Assembly: GCA_905192805.1 (NCBI GenBank) | Contig: CAJJMF010000103.1 | Location: forward strand, 1 to 8,979 | Direction of reading: 5' to 3' | DNA: 8,979 nucleotides | Source of the DNA: an uncultured Sutterella sp. | GTDB taxonomy: Bacteria > Pseudomonadota > Gammaproteobacteria > Burkholderiales > Burkholderiaceae_F | In this document: positions 1-7,412 of the stretch, piece after piece | How positions within the stretch are numbered: the first letter of the stretch is position 1 | Layout: each line of letters opens with the position of its first letter | Notes under the pieces: generated by a model | Seen by the model: the letters and a program-made list of their open reading frames with translations, nothing else | What the model was told of the DNA's origin: nothing | Databases searched by the model: none | Program-made: the position numbers and the translations under genes

Positions 1-1
1 C

Positions 2-181
2 CAATTTGACCCCGTTTGGGGGGCAAGTGGCGTTATTTCCCCCGCAGGAAGCGTCTGGGACGCGACGCTCGCGCCCGTGCGCTGGGTGGAGCACCCCACG
101 ACGATCGCAGCCCGAGTGGCCGTGAGTACGAACGTCGCCTTTGGCGGCAATAATACGGCCTTGGTGTTTGGCCGAGGCTAA
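2..181 (+). CDS. Beta-ketoacyl-ACP synthase, C-terminal fragment (apeO-like, 5' end outside window)
   Basis: Only the last 59 codons are present, open from the window edge to TAA at 179-181. The tail reads STNVAFGGNNTALVFGRG, the C-terminal signature of thiolase-fold condensing enzymes (the NxxFGGxN glycine-rich loop followed by a hydrophobic final strand). The protein would catalyse decarboxylative Claisen condensation of malonyl-ACP with an acyl-ACP in the cytosol. The catalytic Cys and both His lie upstream and cannot be checked, so it could equally be a chain-length-factor-like partner without the active Cys. Its place directly before a dehydratase, a reductase and a second KS matches ApeO in aryl polyene clusters, which is established for the family; the exact orthology is inference. 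The next gene starts 52 bases downstream, which suggests a shared transcript. Confidence 0.85.
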   Translation, partial: QFDPVWGASGVISPAGSVWDATLAPVRWVEHPTTIAARVAVSTNVAFGGNNTALVFGRG

Positions 182-233
182 GCGCGTGGCGCGTCCGTGT
201 GACGCCCACCAAGTAAATGGATGAGAAAACAAC

Positions 234-791
234 ATGAAACCCGTAGAGACGAGTGTGACGAACGACACCGCGGACGCAACAAGCGCCGCCTGGGTCCCCG
301 AACCCCCGTATGAGGCGCCCGAGGCGTATCTCTCGCACCGACCCCCGATGCTTTTAATTTCGCGTGTGGAGGCGATTGCGGAGGATGCCGTGACGAGCAT
401 CACCACCTTGGGCGAGGGCTCCCCTTTGGCACCCTTTCGCGAAGCGGACGGGACGATTGGCAACGAATGGTTGATTGAATTGATGGCCCAGTGTGTGGGC
501 GTTTGGGCGGGGAGCGTGGGTCGCGCCAGCATGGCGACGCTCGCGCGTGAGCACCCGTTAGCGGACGTGGGGTTACTCTTGAGCGTTCGACAAACGGCCT
601 TTTATGTGACGACCTTGCCCGCCACCGGGGAACTCGTGATCACGATGCGACGCCTCTTACAAGACGGCCAATTAGCGAGTTTTGAAGGGGAAGTGACCTA
701 TGCCGGGGAACGGGTCGCGGAAGGGAAAATCACGGTCTATCAGCCACGCGTGGACGAAATGGCAGCGCTCTTTGGTGATCACTCGGAGTGA
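234..791 (+). CDS. apeP: Hotdog-fold 3-hydroxyacyl-ACP dehydratase (ApeP-like)
   Basis: The 185-residue product has the motif YLSHRPPMLLISRV at residues 32-45 and IELMAQCVGVWAG at 81-93. This is the pattern of FabA/FabZ-like hotdog dehydratases, with His35 and Glu82 as the likely catalytic pair. It would remove water from 3-hydroxyacyl-ACP to give the trans-2-enoyl-ACP that stays as a double bond in an aryl polyene. The first 25 or so residues are a polar Thr/Asp/Ala/Pro-rich extension before the fold, so the protein is somewhat longer than a minimal hotdog domain. ATG 234 is chosen because a modest Shine-Dalgarno (GGATGAG at 219-225) lies 8 bases upstream and the hotdog core is intact. A 6-codon mini-ORF (217-237) overlaps this start as ATGA, which may be chance. 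The neighbours, a KS upstream and a reductase downstream, support the APE assignment. Confidence 0.85.
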   Translation: MKPVETSVTNDTADATSAAWVPEPPYEAPEAYLSHRPPMLLISRVEAIAEDAVTSITTLGEGSPLAPFREADGTIGNEWLIELMAQCVGVWAGSVGRASMATLAREHPLADVGLLLSVRQTAFYVTTLPATGELVITMRRLLQDGQLASFEGEVTYAGERVAEGKITVYQPRVDEMAALFGDHSE

Positions 792-974
792 GGCCTGCCC
801 AGGGGGCGATTGGGGCCCGGCTACCCGCCCTCACACCAAACCTCATCGAAACCCGATACAATAGATGGACTGACTTTTTTTGATGCCTAGCGCACGTGCC
901 CACACGGGACGACTGAACCGATAAGCACCGGCACCGCGACGCTCGGCCTACTAGCCAACACTTCTGACTGACCT
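792..974 (+). promoter_or_regulatory. 183-bp gap inside the APE operon, possible internal promoter
   Basis: No credible gene was found here. A TACAAT hexamer at 857-862 resembles a sigma-70 -10 box, but the sequence 17 bases upstream (CACCAA, 834-839) is a poor -35, so promoter activity is only possible. A short GC-rich self-complementary stretch lies at about 810-831 (GGGCG pairing with CGCCC), with no T-run behind it, so it is not a convincing terminator. A T7 run at about 874-880 has no hairpin in front of it. The gap is notable because the following gene pair overlaps by one base. Confidence 0.25.
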
Positions 975-1745
975 ATGCGAACGACTCCTATGGCAACAAC
1001 GCCTAAGAAAAAACGTATTTTGATCACTGGCGCCTCGCGTGGCATTGGCCGCGCCTGTGCGATGACCTTAGCCCAAAACGAGGGGGATGCCCTCGAACTC
1101 GTCTTAAATTACGCCCAGAGCCAAGCGGCCGCGGAAGCGTTGGCCGAGAGTGTGCGTGCGTTGGGCGCGAGCGTAACGCTCCTCCCTTTTGACGTGAGTG
1201 ACACCCAGGCGGCGCGCACGGCGATTGAGGCCGATATTGCCCAAAACGGGGCCTATTGGGGCTTGGTGGTGAACGCCGGCATTACCCGCGACGGGGCCTT
1301 TCCTGCGTTAGAAGACGAAGATTGGTTCCGCGTGATCGATGTGGACTTAAATGGCTTTTATAACGTCGTGCACCCCGCGGTGATGCCCATGGTACGGGCA
1401 CGTCGTGGGGGACGCATCGTGGTGATGAGTTCCGTCTCGGGCCTCATGGGTAACCGCGGCCAAGTGAACTATTCGGCCGCGAAAGCCGGGCTCATTGGGG
1501 CAGCGAAAGCGCTGGCGACCGAACTAGCGAGCCGTGCGATTACGGTCAACTGTGTGGCGCCGGGGCTCATTGCGACCGAGATGGCGGAATTGCGCGAGGA
1601 AGCACTCGAGCACGCCATGGCAATGATTCCGATGAAACGCATGGGCGAAGCGCAAGAAGTGGCTGACTTGGTGGCGTTTTTATTGAGCGAAAAAGCGGGC
1701 TACATTACCCGCCAAGTGATTTCGATTAACGGGGGGATGTTCTGA
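975..1745 (+). CDS. apeQ: 3-oxoacyl-ACP reductase, SDR family (ApeQ/FabG-like)
   Basis: The 256-residue product is a classical short-chain dehydrogenase. It has the nucleotide-binding TGASRGIG at residues 18-25, NAG at 100-102, catalytic Ser153 (MSSVSG), and YSAAK at 166-170 giving Tyr166 and Lys170, spaced as in FabG. It would reduce 3-oxoacyl-ACP to 3-hydroxyacyl-ACP with NADPH between the KS and dehydratase steps. The position equivalent to the tetrad Asn of FabG (the NL motif about 29 residues before the Ser) is Asp124 in this copy (VIDVDLNGFYN). Two in-frame starts exist, ATG 975 and ATG 990. The second gives MATTPKKKRILITGAS, closer to the usual short FabG N-terminus; neither has a strong Shine-Dalgarno. 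The stop overlaps the next start by one base (TGATG), so the next gene is probably translationally coupled. Confidence 0.92.
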   Translation: MRTTPMATTPKKKRILITGASRGIGRACAMTLAQNEGDALELVLNYAQSQAAAEALAESVRALGASVTLLPFDVSDTQAARTAIEADIAQNGAYWGLVVNAGITRDGAFPALEDEDWFRVIDVDLNGFYNVVHPAVMPMVRARRGGRIVVMSSVSGLMGNRGQVNYSAAKAGLIGAAKALATELASRAITVNCVAPGLIATEMAELREEALEHAMAMIPMKRMGEAQEVADLVAFLLSEKAGYITRQVISINGGMF

Positions 1746-3004
1746 TGACGCGTCGAGTGGTCGTAACCGGTATGGGCAGTGTGACCGCCTTGGGGGACAC
1801 CTGGGCGGCGATGCGAGACGGGATTTTGACGTACCAAAACGCCGTGCGTCCGATGCCTGAATGGGATCAGTTTGCGGGGTTGAATACTAAGTTGGCGGCA
1901 CCCGTTTCGGACTTTACGTTGCCCGCGTACTACACCCGTAAGCGCATCCGCTCGATGGGGCGGGTGGCTTACTTATCGACCCGTGCCACCGAATTGGCGT
2001 TAGCGGACGCGGGACTGGTGGACTCGGAAGCTCACCCCGTGGCGGGGGACTTGGGCGCCTGGCTCACGGGCGGGCGCGTAGGGATTGCCTACGGGTCCTG
2101 CACGGGGTCAACGCACGCGGTTTGCGAATTTGCCGATATGCTCGTGAGTCACTCGACGCGCAAAATTACCGCGACAAGTTACGTGCAGATGATGCCGCAC
2201 ACGACGGCCGTTAACACGGGGCTCTTTTTTGGGCTCACGGGACGCGTGATTCCGACGAGTTCGGCCTGTACCTCAGGGTCTCAAGCGATTGGCTACGCCT
2301 ACGAAGCGATTCGCTATGGACTTGCCGATGGGATGGTCGCTGGGGGCGCTGAAGAACTCTGTCCCTCGGAGGTGGCGGTCTTTGACACGCTCTTTGCGAC
2401 GAGTACGTTAAATGACACACCCGCCGTGACCCCAAAACCCTTTGATCGCACGCGCGACGGGCTGGTGATTGGGGAAGGCGCGGGGACACTCTTTTTAGAA
2501 GAGTACGAACACGCCAAGGCGCGTGGAGCGCAGATTTACGCCGAAGTCGTGGGCTTTGCCACAAACTGCGATGCGACCCATATCACGCAACCCAACCGGG
2601 TCACGATTGAAGCCTGTATCCGTATGGCCTTAGCCAACGCGGGGCTTGCCCCCGAGGCCGTGGGCTACATCAGTGCACACGGTACGGCGACAAGTGCCGG
2701 GGACGTGGCCGAAAGCCAGGCGACGGCAGCCGTCTTTGGGGCCCATACGCCCATTAGCTCGATGAAGAGTTACTTGGGCCACACCTTAGGGGCCTGCGGG
2801 GCCATTGAAGCGCATTGGGCGATTGAGATGATGCGCGAAGGGTGGTTTGCACCAACGGTGAATCTCACGGATCCGGATCCCGAGTGTGGGGCTTTGGACT
2901 ACATCCGTGGGGAACGTCGAGTGATTGACACCGACATCGTGATGAGTAACAACTTTGCCTTTGGCGGCATTAACACGTCGCTACTATTTAAGCGCGTTGA
3001 CTAA
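1745..3004 (+). CDS. apeR: Beta-ketoacyl-ACP synthase II type (ApeR-like)
   Basis: This 419-residue, full-length condensing enzyme keeps the complete Cys-His-His triad. Cys175 is in SSACTSGSQAIG, His312 in SAHGTATSAGD and His346 in KSYLGHTLGACGAIEAH, with the conserved Lys341. The RDGLVIGEGAG motif lies at 237-247 and the C-terminal NNFAFGGINTSLLF loop at 402-415. It would condense malonyl-ACP with acyl-ACP starter or growing chains in the cytosol. HGTAT in place of the commoner HGTGT is seen in APE-type KS enzymes as far as I recall. The start overlaps the reductase stop by one base and is preceded by GGGGGGA about 8 bases upstream inside the reductase gene. As the second KS after dehydratase and reductase it fits ApeR; a FabF-like housekeeping role is less likely because of the cluster order. 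Confidence 0.93.
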   Translation: MTRRVVVTGMGSVTALGDTWAAMRDGILTYQNAVRPMPEWDQFAGLNTKLAAPVSDFTLPAYYTRKRIRSMGRVAYLSTRATELALADAGLVDSEAHPVAGDLGAWLTGGRVGIAYGSCTGSTHAVCEFADMLVSHSTRKITATSYVQMMPHTTAVNTGLFFGLTGRVIPTSSACTSGSQAIGYAYEAIRYGLADGMVAGGAEELCPSEVAVFDTLFATSTLNDTPAVTPKPFDRTRDGLVIGEGAGTLFLEEYEHAKARGAQIYAEVVGFATNCDATHITQPNRVTIEACIRMALANAGLAPEAVGYISAHGTATSAGDVAESQATAAVFGAHTPISSMKSYLGHTLGACGAIEAHWAIEMMREGWFAPTVNLTDPDPECGALDYIRGERRVIDTDIVMSNNFAFGGINTSLLFKRVD

Positions 3005-3033
3005 AACCCCAACCGAACTAAACTTTTCAACAA

Positions 3034-3070
3034 AGGGCAAAGTCCGCGTGAAGACGTGTGACTTCGCCCT
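3034..3070. terminator. Hairpin between convergent KS and paralogue A (likely bidirectional terminator)
   Basis: AGGGCAAAGTC (3034-3044) pairs with GACTTCGCCCT (3060-3070) with a single A-C mismatch. An inner CGCG/CGTG stem (3045-3048 with 3055-3058) leaves a six-base loop. It sits 30 bases after the KS stop and 29 bases beyond the stop of the leftward gene A. Neither side has a strong T-run; the leftward side reads TTTGTTG, so termination on either strand is probable but not canonical. Confidence 0.6.
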
Positions 3071-3071
3071 G

Positions 3072-3090
3072 CCCGTTAGTTCCCGTTAGT
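3072..3090. repeat. Tandem direct repeat CCCGTTAGT x2
   Basis: CCCGTTAGT occurs at 3072-3080 and again at 3082-3090, separated by one T, just after the shared hairpin and before the stop codon of gene A. It is short and may be a replication slip or a small protein-binding site; nothing else about it is interpretable. Confidence 0.6.
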
Positions 3091-3098
3091 GACGGATA

Positions 3099-5141
3099 TT
3101 ACCCTTCCACGAGGTCCAGTCTTTTCGACTCAATGTCTGCCCAGCGAGCTCTCACCATGGCATAGAGCGGTAGGTTTATAAAGAGACTCTGATGCCGATA
3201 CATCGAATCGGGTAAGAAACACACATAGGTTAAAAAGTGTAGATGTCGAGTCCAGCCCCCAAAGTGCGGGGCAGGCGTGCCGATGATCATTTCGAGTTCG
3301 TTGAGTAGATCGGCTTGATCCTCGCAGCTCGTCTCCGATTCATAGCGCTTAGGTAGGGTGAGCGTGATCTCGATCCCCGAGCCCACCACGGGATGCGTTT
3401 TCTTGCGGATTTGCCAGAGCGCAGTGTCCCCATAGATAAGCTCAAATTCCCCCGTGAGACCCGTTTCGCCCGTCGTGCAGAGCGTAAAGAGCGTGCTCCA
3501 GGTGTCACGCAAGCGGTTAAAGTCTCGTTCACTCCAGGGGCTTGACGGATCGGGTTGGCTATCCGGGTCCGAAGCGCTAAAGAGAGCGGTCAGCGGGGCG
3601 ACCGCGTAGCGAGTCGCTGCCACCATCATGGGAATCAGCACGTCACGCCAGACCGCCCCACCGTTTTCTTCAAGCGCACTCTTGGGTATGGTAAAGCGGC
3701 TCCCAAAGCGTCGACTTGTATGGACCACTGGGCCGAAGGCGCTTCCTACGGCCAAGCGGTTAATCTCGGGTTCTATGAGGGTGGCGAGTGGGTGATTGGC
3801 GGCGGTGGTGATGTTGATCACCGCCTGAAGTTCATCCAACAGAGGATCCTCAAACATCGGTTCACGAACCGCAATGTAGGTATGGGAGGGCGGTTGAGTC
3901 AGTGTGTTGGTGACGCGGATGGTGTCCTTTTTTATCTGAACCGAGAGTTCCTCGCAGGCTTGGAGTGCCTTGACGAGATCGACGAGCGGGACACCACAGG
4001 GTGACGGGATGGCCGTCTCATCGTCGAGATCCTCAGGGTTGTCGTCCTCATTCTCATGATCGAGTTCATCGTCATGCTCCTCCAGATACGCTTTCTTTTT
4101 CTTCTCCTTTTTCTCTTCTTCGTTCTTTTTGAGTCCCATGCTCTCGAGCTGGGCGTCTTGGGATACCGTGGCCATAGTGAGTTGAGCGAAGCACTCCTCG
4201 AGCGCAACCGTTTCTTTAGGCTCGCGTTGTTCGAGGGCAGCCTGCTCGCGTAGACTGGGATTTAACGGAGTCCAGTCATAGTCGATGCAGTAATGACGGA
4301 CAAAAAAGCTACCTCCTTGGGTATTGATAAAGGCGGGAGCGACGAAGTGGAGTATCGGTCCAAGCGTAGGCGCGGTCTCTCGTTGTAGGTCTTTAAAGAT
4401 TTTCCAGGCTTTAGGTACGAGCGTAAAAGGTAGCCGCAAGTGCAGTACATACATCGAGGTCTTTAAGATGCCTGCTATTTCGCCATCGTGCTCGGGAGGT
4501 TCCGGTGACACGATGCCCGTATCGTTGTTGCGATAGGCCGCCAAAGCGTCGTTATAGGACGGAAAGCGTCGCTGGTACTGATGTAAGATCACGTCACCTC
4601 GGAGCCAGCCATAGGTCAATGATCGTGTCAACGTATTAAACGCCTTATAGGCGTCGGGAATTTGTCTCGCTTCGAGCGGAATCCGCAGTTCCACCCCAAA
4701 GTCGTCCATGTTAATGGTTTGGTTGGGCGCGGGAAATAGGCACACCAAGGGTAGCCTTGGGAGGTTCTTCGTCAGCGCTTTGGCAAACGGTATGGCCATC
4801 TTCTGGAGCACTTCATTAAAGGCCAGGTGGGAAGGAAACGAGCAGTTAAGGAGTTCAAGTCCATACCACTCGGCCAAGATGACCCATTGCGAAGCGTCCC
4901 ACGTGAGGCTGAGTTTGAACTTTTTGTCTCGGGTGACCCACTGCGCTTCGGCATAGGTCGCCGTTTTCAGATGTGGGTCTTTAACGTGGCTACTAAAGTG
5001 GGCTAAGTCTGCGCCCAAGAGACGTGCGGGCACGTCCTTTCGGCTCGTGAGCTCACTCCCCCTAAAGTGACTAAAACTGGTGAGTGGATTAGGCGCCTCG
5101 AGGTGGCCAAAATGAAACCAGATAGGAAATGGTGTTGCCAT
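3099..5141 (-). CDS. Paralogue A: two-domain protein of unrecognised family with acidic/lysine-rich linker
   Basis: The 680-residue product belongs to no family I recognise; it is clearly paralogous to B over its whole length and to C over its N-terminal domain. Residues 1-335 form the N-terminal domain, with PFPIWFHFGHLEAP near the start, LLGADL at 41-46, LEARQIPDAY at 156-165 and GWLRGDVIL at 178-186. Residues 337-376 form a highly charged linker, first Lys/Glu-rich and then Asp/Glu-rich. The C-terminal domain (377-680) has FGSRFTIPKSALEENGG at 479-495, WSERDFNRLRDTW at 536-548, CTTGETGLTGEF at 555-566 and a terminal NLPLYAMVRARWA block at 656-668. No signal peptide or membrane helix is evident. 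ATG 5141 is chosen because AAGAGG lies 7 bases upstream and the paralogues begin at the same point; a 75-codon in-frame extension to 5366 lacks such support. An adaptor or immunity-like role is speculation. Confidence 0.9.
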   Translation of the reverse strand: MATPFPIWFHFGHLEAPNPLTSFSHFRGSELTSRKDVPARLLGADLAHFSSHVKDPHLKTATYAEAQWVTRDKKFKLSLTWDASQWVILAEWYGLELLNCSFPSHLAFNEVLQKMAIPFAKALTKNLPRLPLVCLFPAPNQTINMDDFGVELRIPLEARQIPDAYKAFNTLTRSLTYGWLRGDVILHQYQRRFPSYNDALAAYRNNDTGIVSPEPPEHDGEIAGILKTSMYVLHLRLPFTLVPKAWKIFKDLQRETAPTLGPILHFVAPAFINTQGGSFFVRHYCIDYDWTPLNPSLREQAALEQREPKETVALEECFAQLTMATVSQDAQLESMGLKKNEEEKKEKKKKAYLEEHDDELDHENEDDNPEDLDDETAIPSPCGVPLVDLVKALQACEELSVQIKKDTIRVTNTLTQPPSHTYIAVREPMFEDPLLDELQAVINITTAANHPLATLIEPEINRLAVGSAFGPVVHTSRRFGSRFTIPKSALEENGGAVWRDVLIPMMVAATRYAVAPLTALFSASDPDSQPDPSSPWSERDFNRLRDTWSTLFTLCTTGETGLTGEFELIYGDTALWQIRKKTHPVVGSGIEITLTLPKRYESETSCEDQADLLNELEMIIGTPAPHFGGWTRHLHFLTYVCFLPDSMYRHQSLFINLPLYAMVRARWADIESKRLDLVEG
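4091..4130. repeat. Homopyrimidine tract encoding the Lys/Glu linker of A
   Basis: Forty bases on the + strand are pyrimidine except for one G at 4122; 4091-4121 is purely C/T. On the coding strand it is a purine tract with runs of A encoding the KKNEEEKKEKKKK region of gene A. It lies exactly at the domain junction. Such tracts are prone to replication slippage and contain A-rich slippery heptamers; whether length varies between strains cannot be seen here. Confidence 0.75.
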
Positions 5142-5164
5142 GGTTGAGCCTCTTTTGAAAAACT

Positions 5165-5201
5165 GGTCAACACTTATCTTAGATCGAATACGAGGTAATG
5201 G
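5165..5201 (-). promoter_or_regulatory. Putative promoter/operator of paralogue A
   Basis: Read leftward, TCTAAGATAAGTGTTGACC (5183-5165) differs from the equivalent element of gene B at one position. TAAGAT (5181-5176) could serve as a -10 box, ending 35 bases before the start codon. The sequence 17 bases upstream (TCGCCA) is not a -35 consensus, so an activator may be needed. Similarity to B's leader continues upstream to about 5201. A further ten-base block, TTGAGGTATT on the + strand at 5243-5252, is shared with B at a similar distance. Confidence 0.4.
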
Positions 5202-5350
5202 CGAGAGGAAAGGGCGCTCTAAGGCGACAAAGTGACAAAGGTTTGAGGTATTCACAAGGGGCGGTTGCGTTGAGTCTTTCACCCCCCACGTCGAGTCCCT
5301 CGTTAGACGAAGCGGGTGGTCCTTAAAGGGAAAACGCCTTCCCAACAAGA

Positions 5351-5385
5351 AGGGCGAAGCCAACACCTCTCGTTGACTTCGCCCT
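5351..5385 (-). terminator. Hairpin after paralogue B
   Basis: AGGGCGAAG (5351-5359) pairs perfectly with CTTCGCCCT (5377-5385). After one mismatch a second stem, CAAC (5361-5364) with GTTG (5372-5375), closes a seven-base loop. It begins 13 bases beyond the stop of B. Its arms resemble those of the hairpin after A. Downstream on the - strand the sequence is TTCTTGTTGG, T-rich but not a clean T-run. Confidence 0.6.
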
Positions 5386-5397
5386 GACTCACTGACC

Positions 5398-7386
5398 TCA
5401 GTTCAAAGCGTCCACTTTTTTCAATTCCATTTCAGCCCAACGCGCTCGTAGCATGGCATAAAGCGGTAGGTTAAAGAAGATGCTCGGATAGTTATGCATC
5501 GCATTGGGTAGGAAGCAGGCATAGGTTAAGAAGTGTCGGTTTTGGGTCCACGCACCAAAGTGAGGAAAGGCCGTTCCAATTGCGAGTTCGCGTTGATTGA
5601 GGCGATCCGCTTTCTGGGCACAAATCGCCTCCGATTCATAACGCGTCGGTAGCATGAGTGTGATAACGAGCCCAGCACCGAGTGCGGGATTGGATTCGGC
5701 GTGGATTTGCCAGAGAGCCGTATCCCCACTGGCGAGTGCAAACTCCCCGGTTAAGCCATCCTCACCCGTGGTGCAGTGGGTAAAGAGTTGATGCCATGTG
5801 TCACGCAAGCGATTAAAGTCACGTTCTGTCCAGGGAATGGAGACCGTCTGAGGTGTGTCATCAGTACTGAGGGTTTTGAAAAAGGCGACAATGGGTGCTT
5901 GCACATAGCGAACAGACGCTGCGACGAGAGGAACGAAGACGTCACGCCAAAGTGTTCCTCCATTGTCACTGAGCGCACTGGCTGGAACGCTAATGCGACT
6001 CCCAAAGTAGTGTTTTCCAGCAGTTTTATAAAATGCTCCTCCGACGGCAAAGAGATTAATCGCCTCTGGCCCAATTTGTTCGGGAAGTCCATCGAAGTCG
6101 GTTTTGATGGTCAAAACGCCTTGGAGCGTTTCGGGCATCGTGTCTTCTGGAGTCGGCGCACGAACTGTGATTACCGTGGTGAGTGTTTTTTTCGATCTCG
6201 TGTTGGTGACGATGACCGAGCTATTTTCCACACGGGCCGATAGACCTTGATAGGCATTAACCGCTTGGACAATATCCGTAAGCGGAATACCATAGGCCGT
6301 GTCGTTTTGAACGCTACCTTCCACTGGGCTACACTCTTCTTGCTGTGATTCTTCGCACGTAGGATTGATTTTGGCTGTTTGCGCCGAAAAGCGCGCAGCG
6401 GCTTGTTCCGTTAGCGCAAGATCGAGAAAGGCGAATTCCTCTTTCAGGTTGCATTCGGCTTTAGGATGTGTATCGCCTAAGCGCAAGGCATCACGAAAGT
6501 CTTTAGGCAAGGGCATCCATATCTGATTGATTCCCTTTTCTTTAAAGGAATGCGAGGAAAGGTTTTCTGCAAAGGAGTGTGCGGACATAATGAGCAAGGG
6601 ATCCCCGAGTGTGGCTACAGTGTCCTGATGCAGGGTTTCGTACGCTTCCCAAACTTGCGTCAAGAGCGTCAGGGGAACGCGGAGGTGCAATACATACACA
6701 AAGCTCGGTAATCGTGTCGTACCGTCCTCTTCGGGTTTGGGTGGGTCAGGCATGGGGAACCCGGTGTCAATATTGAGGTAAGCTTCGCGGGCCTCCTCCT
6801 TTATTTGGAAATAGCGGTAAGAGCTATGTAGCACAACGTCACCGCGGATCCAACCCGCCGAAACCTCCTTTTCCAGCGAATTAAAGCGCTCATAAGCGTC
6901 GTGAATTTGTCTCGCTTCAAGCGGAATCAGTAGTTCGACCCCCAAGTCTTCCACATCAGTAAGTTTATTGTTGGGGGAGTTGATAAAAGCAATGGGAAGT
7001 TCTGCGGGGTTTTCCGAAAGGGCTTTGGTTAAGGGTTGAGCACAGCTTTTCAGGACTTCACCAAAGGAGAGTTCGGGATTAAAGGTGAGTCTAAAGAGCG
7101 TGTGGTCAAACCATTCGGCGAACACTGTCCATTCGTTGGGCGTCCAGGAGAGCCCAATTTTGAACGTTTGGTCTTTTGTGCTCCACATGGCATCGACGTG
7201 TGTGGCTTTTTTAAAGAGCCAACCCTCCACCGTATTCTGGAAAAAGACTAAATCTGCTCCAAGCAACGTAGAAGGAAGGTCGTTTTTGCTGGTGAGATTT
7301 CTGCCGTAGAAACGGCTAAACGACGTTAATTTCGGTCCTTCAAAGCGGCCAAAAAAGAACCAAAAAGGAAAATGATGGTAGCGCAT
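5398..7386 (-). CDS. Paralogue B: two-domain protein of unrecognised family
   Basis: The 662-residue product is co-linear with A and is not recognised. The N-terminal domain (1-335) begins MRYHHFPFWFFFGRFEGP and has LLGADL at 41-46, LEARQIHDAY at 156-165, GWIRGDVVL at 178-186 and YVLHLRVPLTL at 231-241. The linker (about 336-364) is polar but lacks A's Lys/Glu runs. The C-terminal domain (365-662) has FGSRISVPASAL at 461-472, WTERDFNRLRDTW at 519-531, CTTGEDGLTGEF at 538-549, RYESEAIC at 582-589 and NLPLYAMLRARWA at 639-651. These C-terminal blocks are nearly identical to A, so that domain is under strong constraint. ATG 7386 is preferred to an in-frame ATG at 7446 because GAGAGG lies 6 bases upstream and the paralogues start there. 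No signal peptide or membrane segment is seen. B appears more AT-rich than the APE genes. Confidence 0.9.
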   Translation of the reverse strand: MRYHHFPFWFFFGRFEGPKLTSFSRFYGRNLTSKNDLPSTLLGADLVFFQNTVEGWLFKKATHVDAMWSTKDQTFKIGLSWTPNEWTVFAEWFDHTLFRLTFNPELSFGEVLKSCAQPLTKALSENPAELPIAFINSPNNKLTDVEDLGVELLIPLEARQIHDAYERFNSLEKEVSAGWIRGDVVLHSSYRYFQIKEEAREAYLNIDTGFPMPDPPKPEEDGTTRLPSFVYVLHLRVPLTLLTQVWEAYETLHQDTVATLGDPLLIMSAHSFAENLSSHSFKEKGINQIWMPLPKDFRDALRLGDTHPKAECNLKEEFAFLDLALTEQAAARFSAQTAKINPTCEESQQEECSPVEGSVQNDTAYGIPLTDIVQAVNAYQGLSARVENSSVIVTNTRSKKTLTTVITVRAPTPEDTMPETLQGVLTIKTDFDGLPEQIGPEAINLFAVGGAFYKTAGKHYFGSRISVPASALSDNGGTLWRDVFVPLVAASVRYVQAPIVAFFKTLSTDDTPQTVSIPWTERDFNRLRDTWHQLFTHCTTGEDGLTGEFALASGDTALWQIHAESNPALGAGLVITLMLPTRYESEAICAQKADRLNQRELAIGTAFPHFGAWTQNRHFLTYACFLPNAMHNYPSIFFNLPLYAMLRARWAEMELKKVDALN

Positions 7387-7412
7387 GGTCTGCCTCTCGT
7401 GTGAGATATAGT

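Noticed and set aside
217..237. Six-codon ORF overlapping the dehydratase start as ATGA
   Set aside because: Too short to call, with no clear Shine-Dalgarno; probably coincidental, noted only as context for the start codon.
3555..4004. + strand 149-codon open frame
   Set aside because: It lies fully antisense to the C-terminal domain of A, which is conserved with B; no Shine-Dalgarno and no recognisable domain.
4056..4253. + strand 65-codon frame with a hydrophobic Leu/Phe stretch resembling a membrane segment
   Set aside because: It is the antisense of the Lys/Glu-rich linker of A; the hydrophobicity is a by-product of the homopyrimidine tract, and no independent support exists.
5142..5366. 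In-frame N-terminal extension of paralogue A by 75 codons
   Set aside because: The extension crosses the conserved TAAGAT control region and part of the hairpin after B. B and C have no equivalent, and a good Shine-Dalgarno (AAGAGG) sits just before ATG 5141.
5776..6243. + strand 155-codon open frame
   Set aside because: It lies antisense to the conserved C-terminal domain of B, and its composition follows from the opposite strand.
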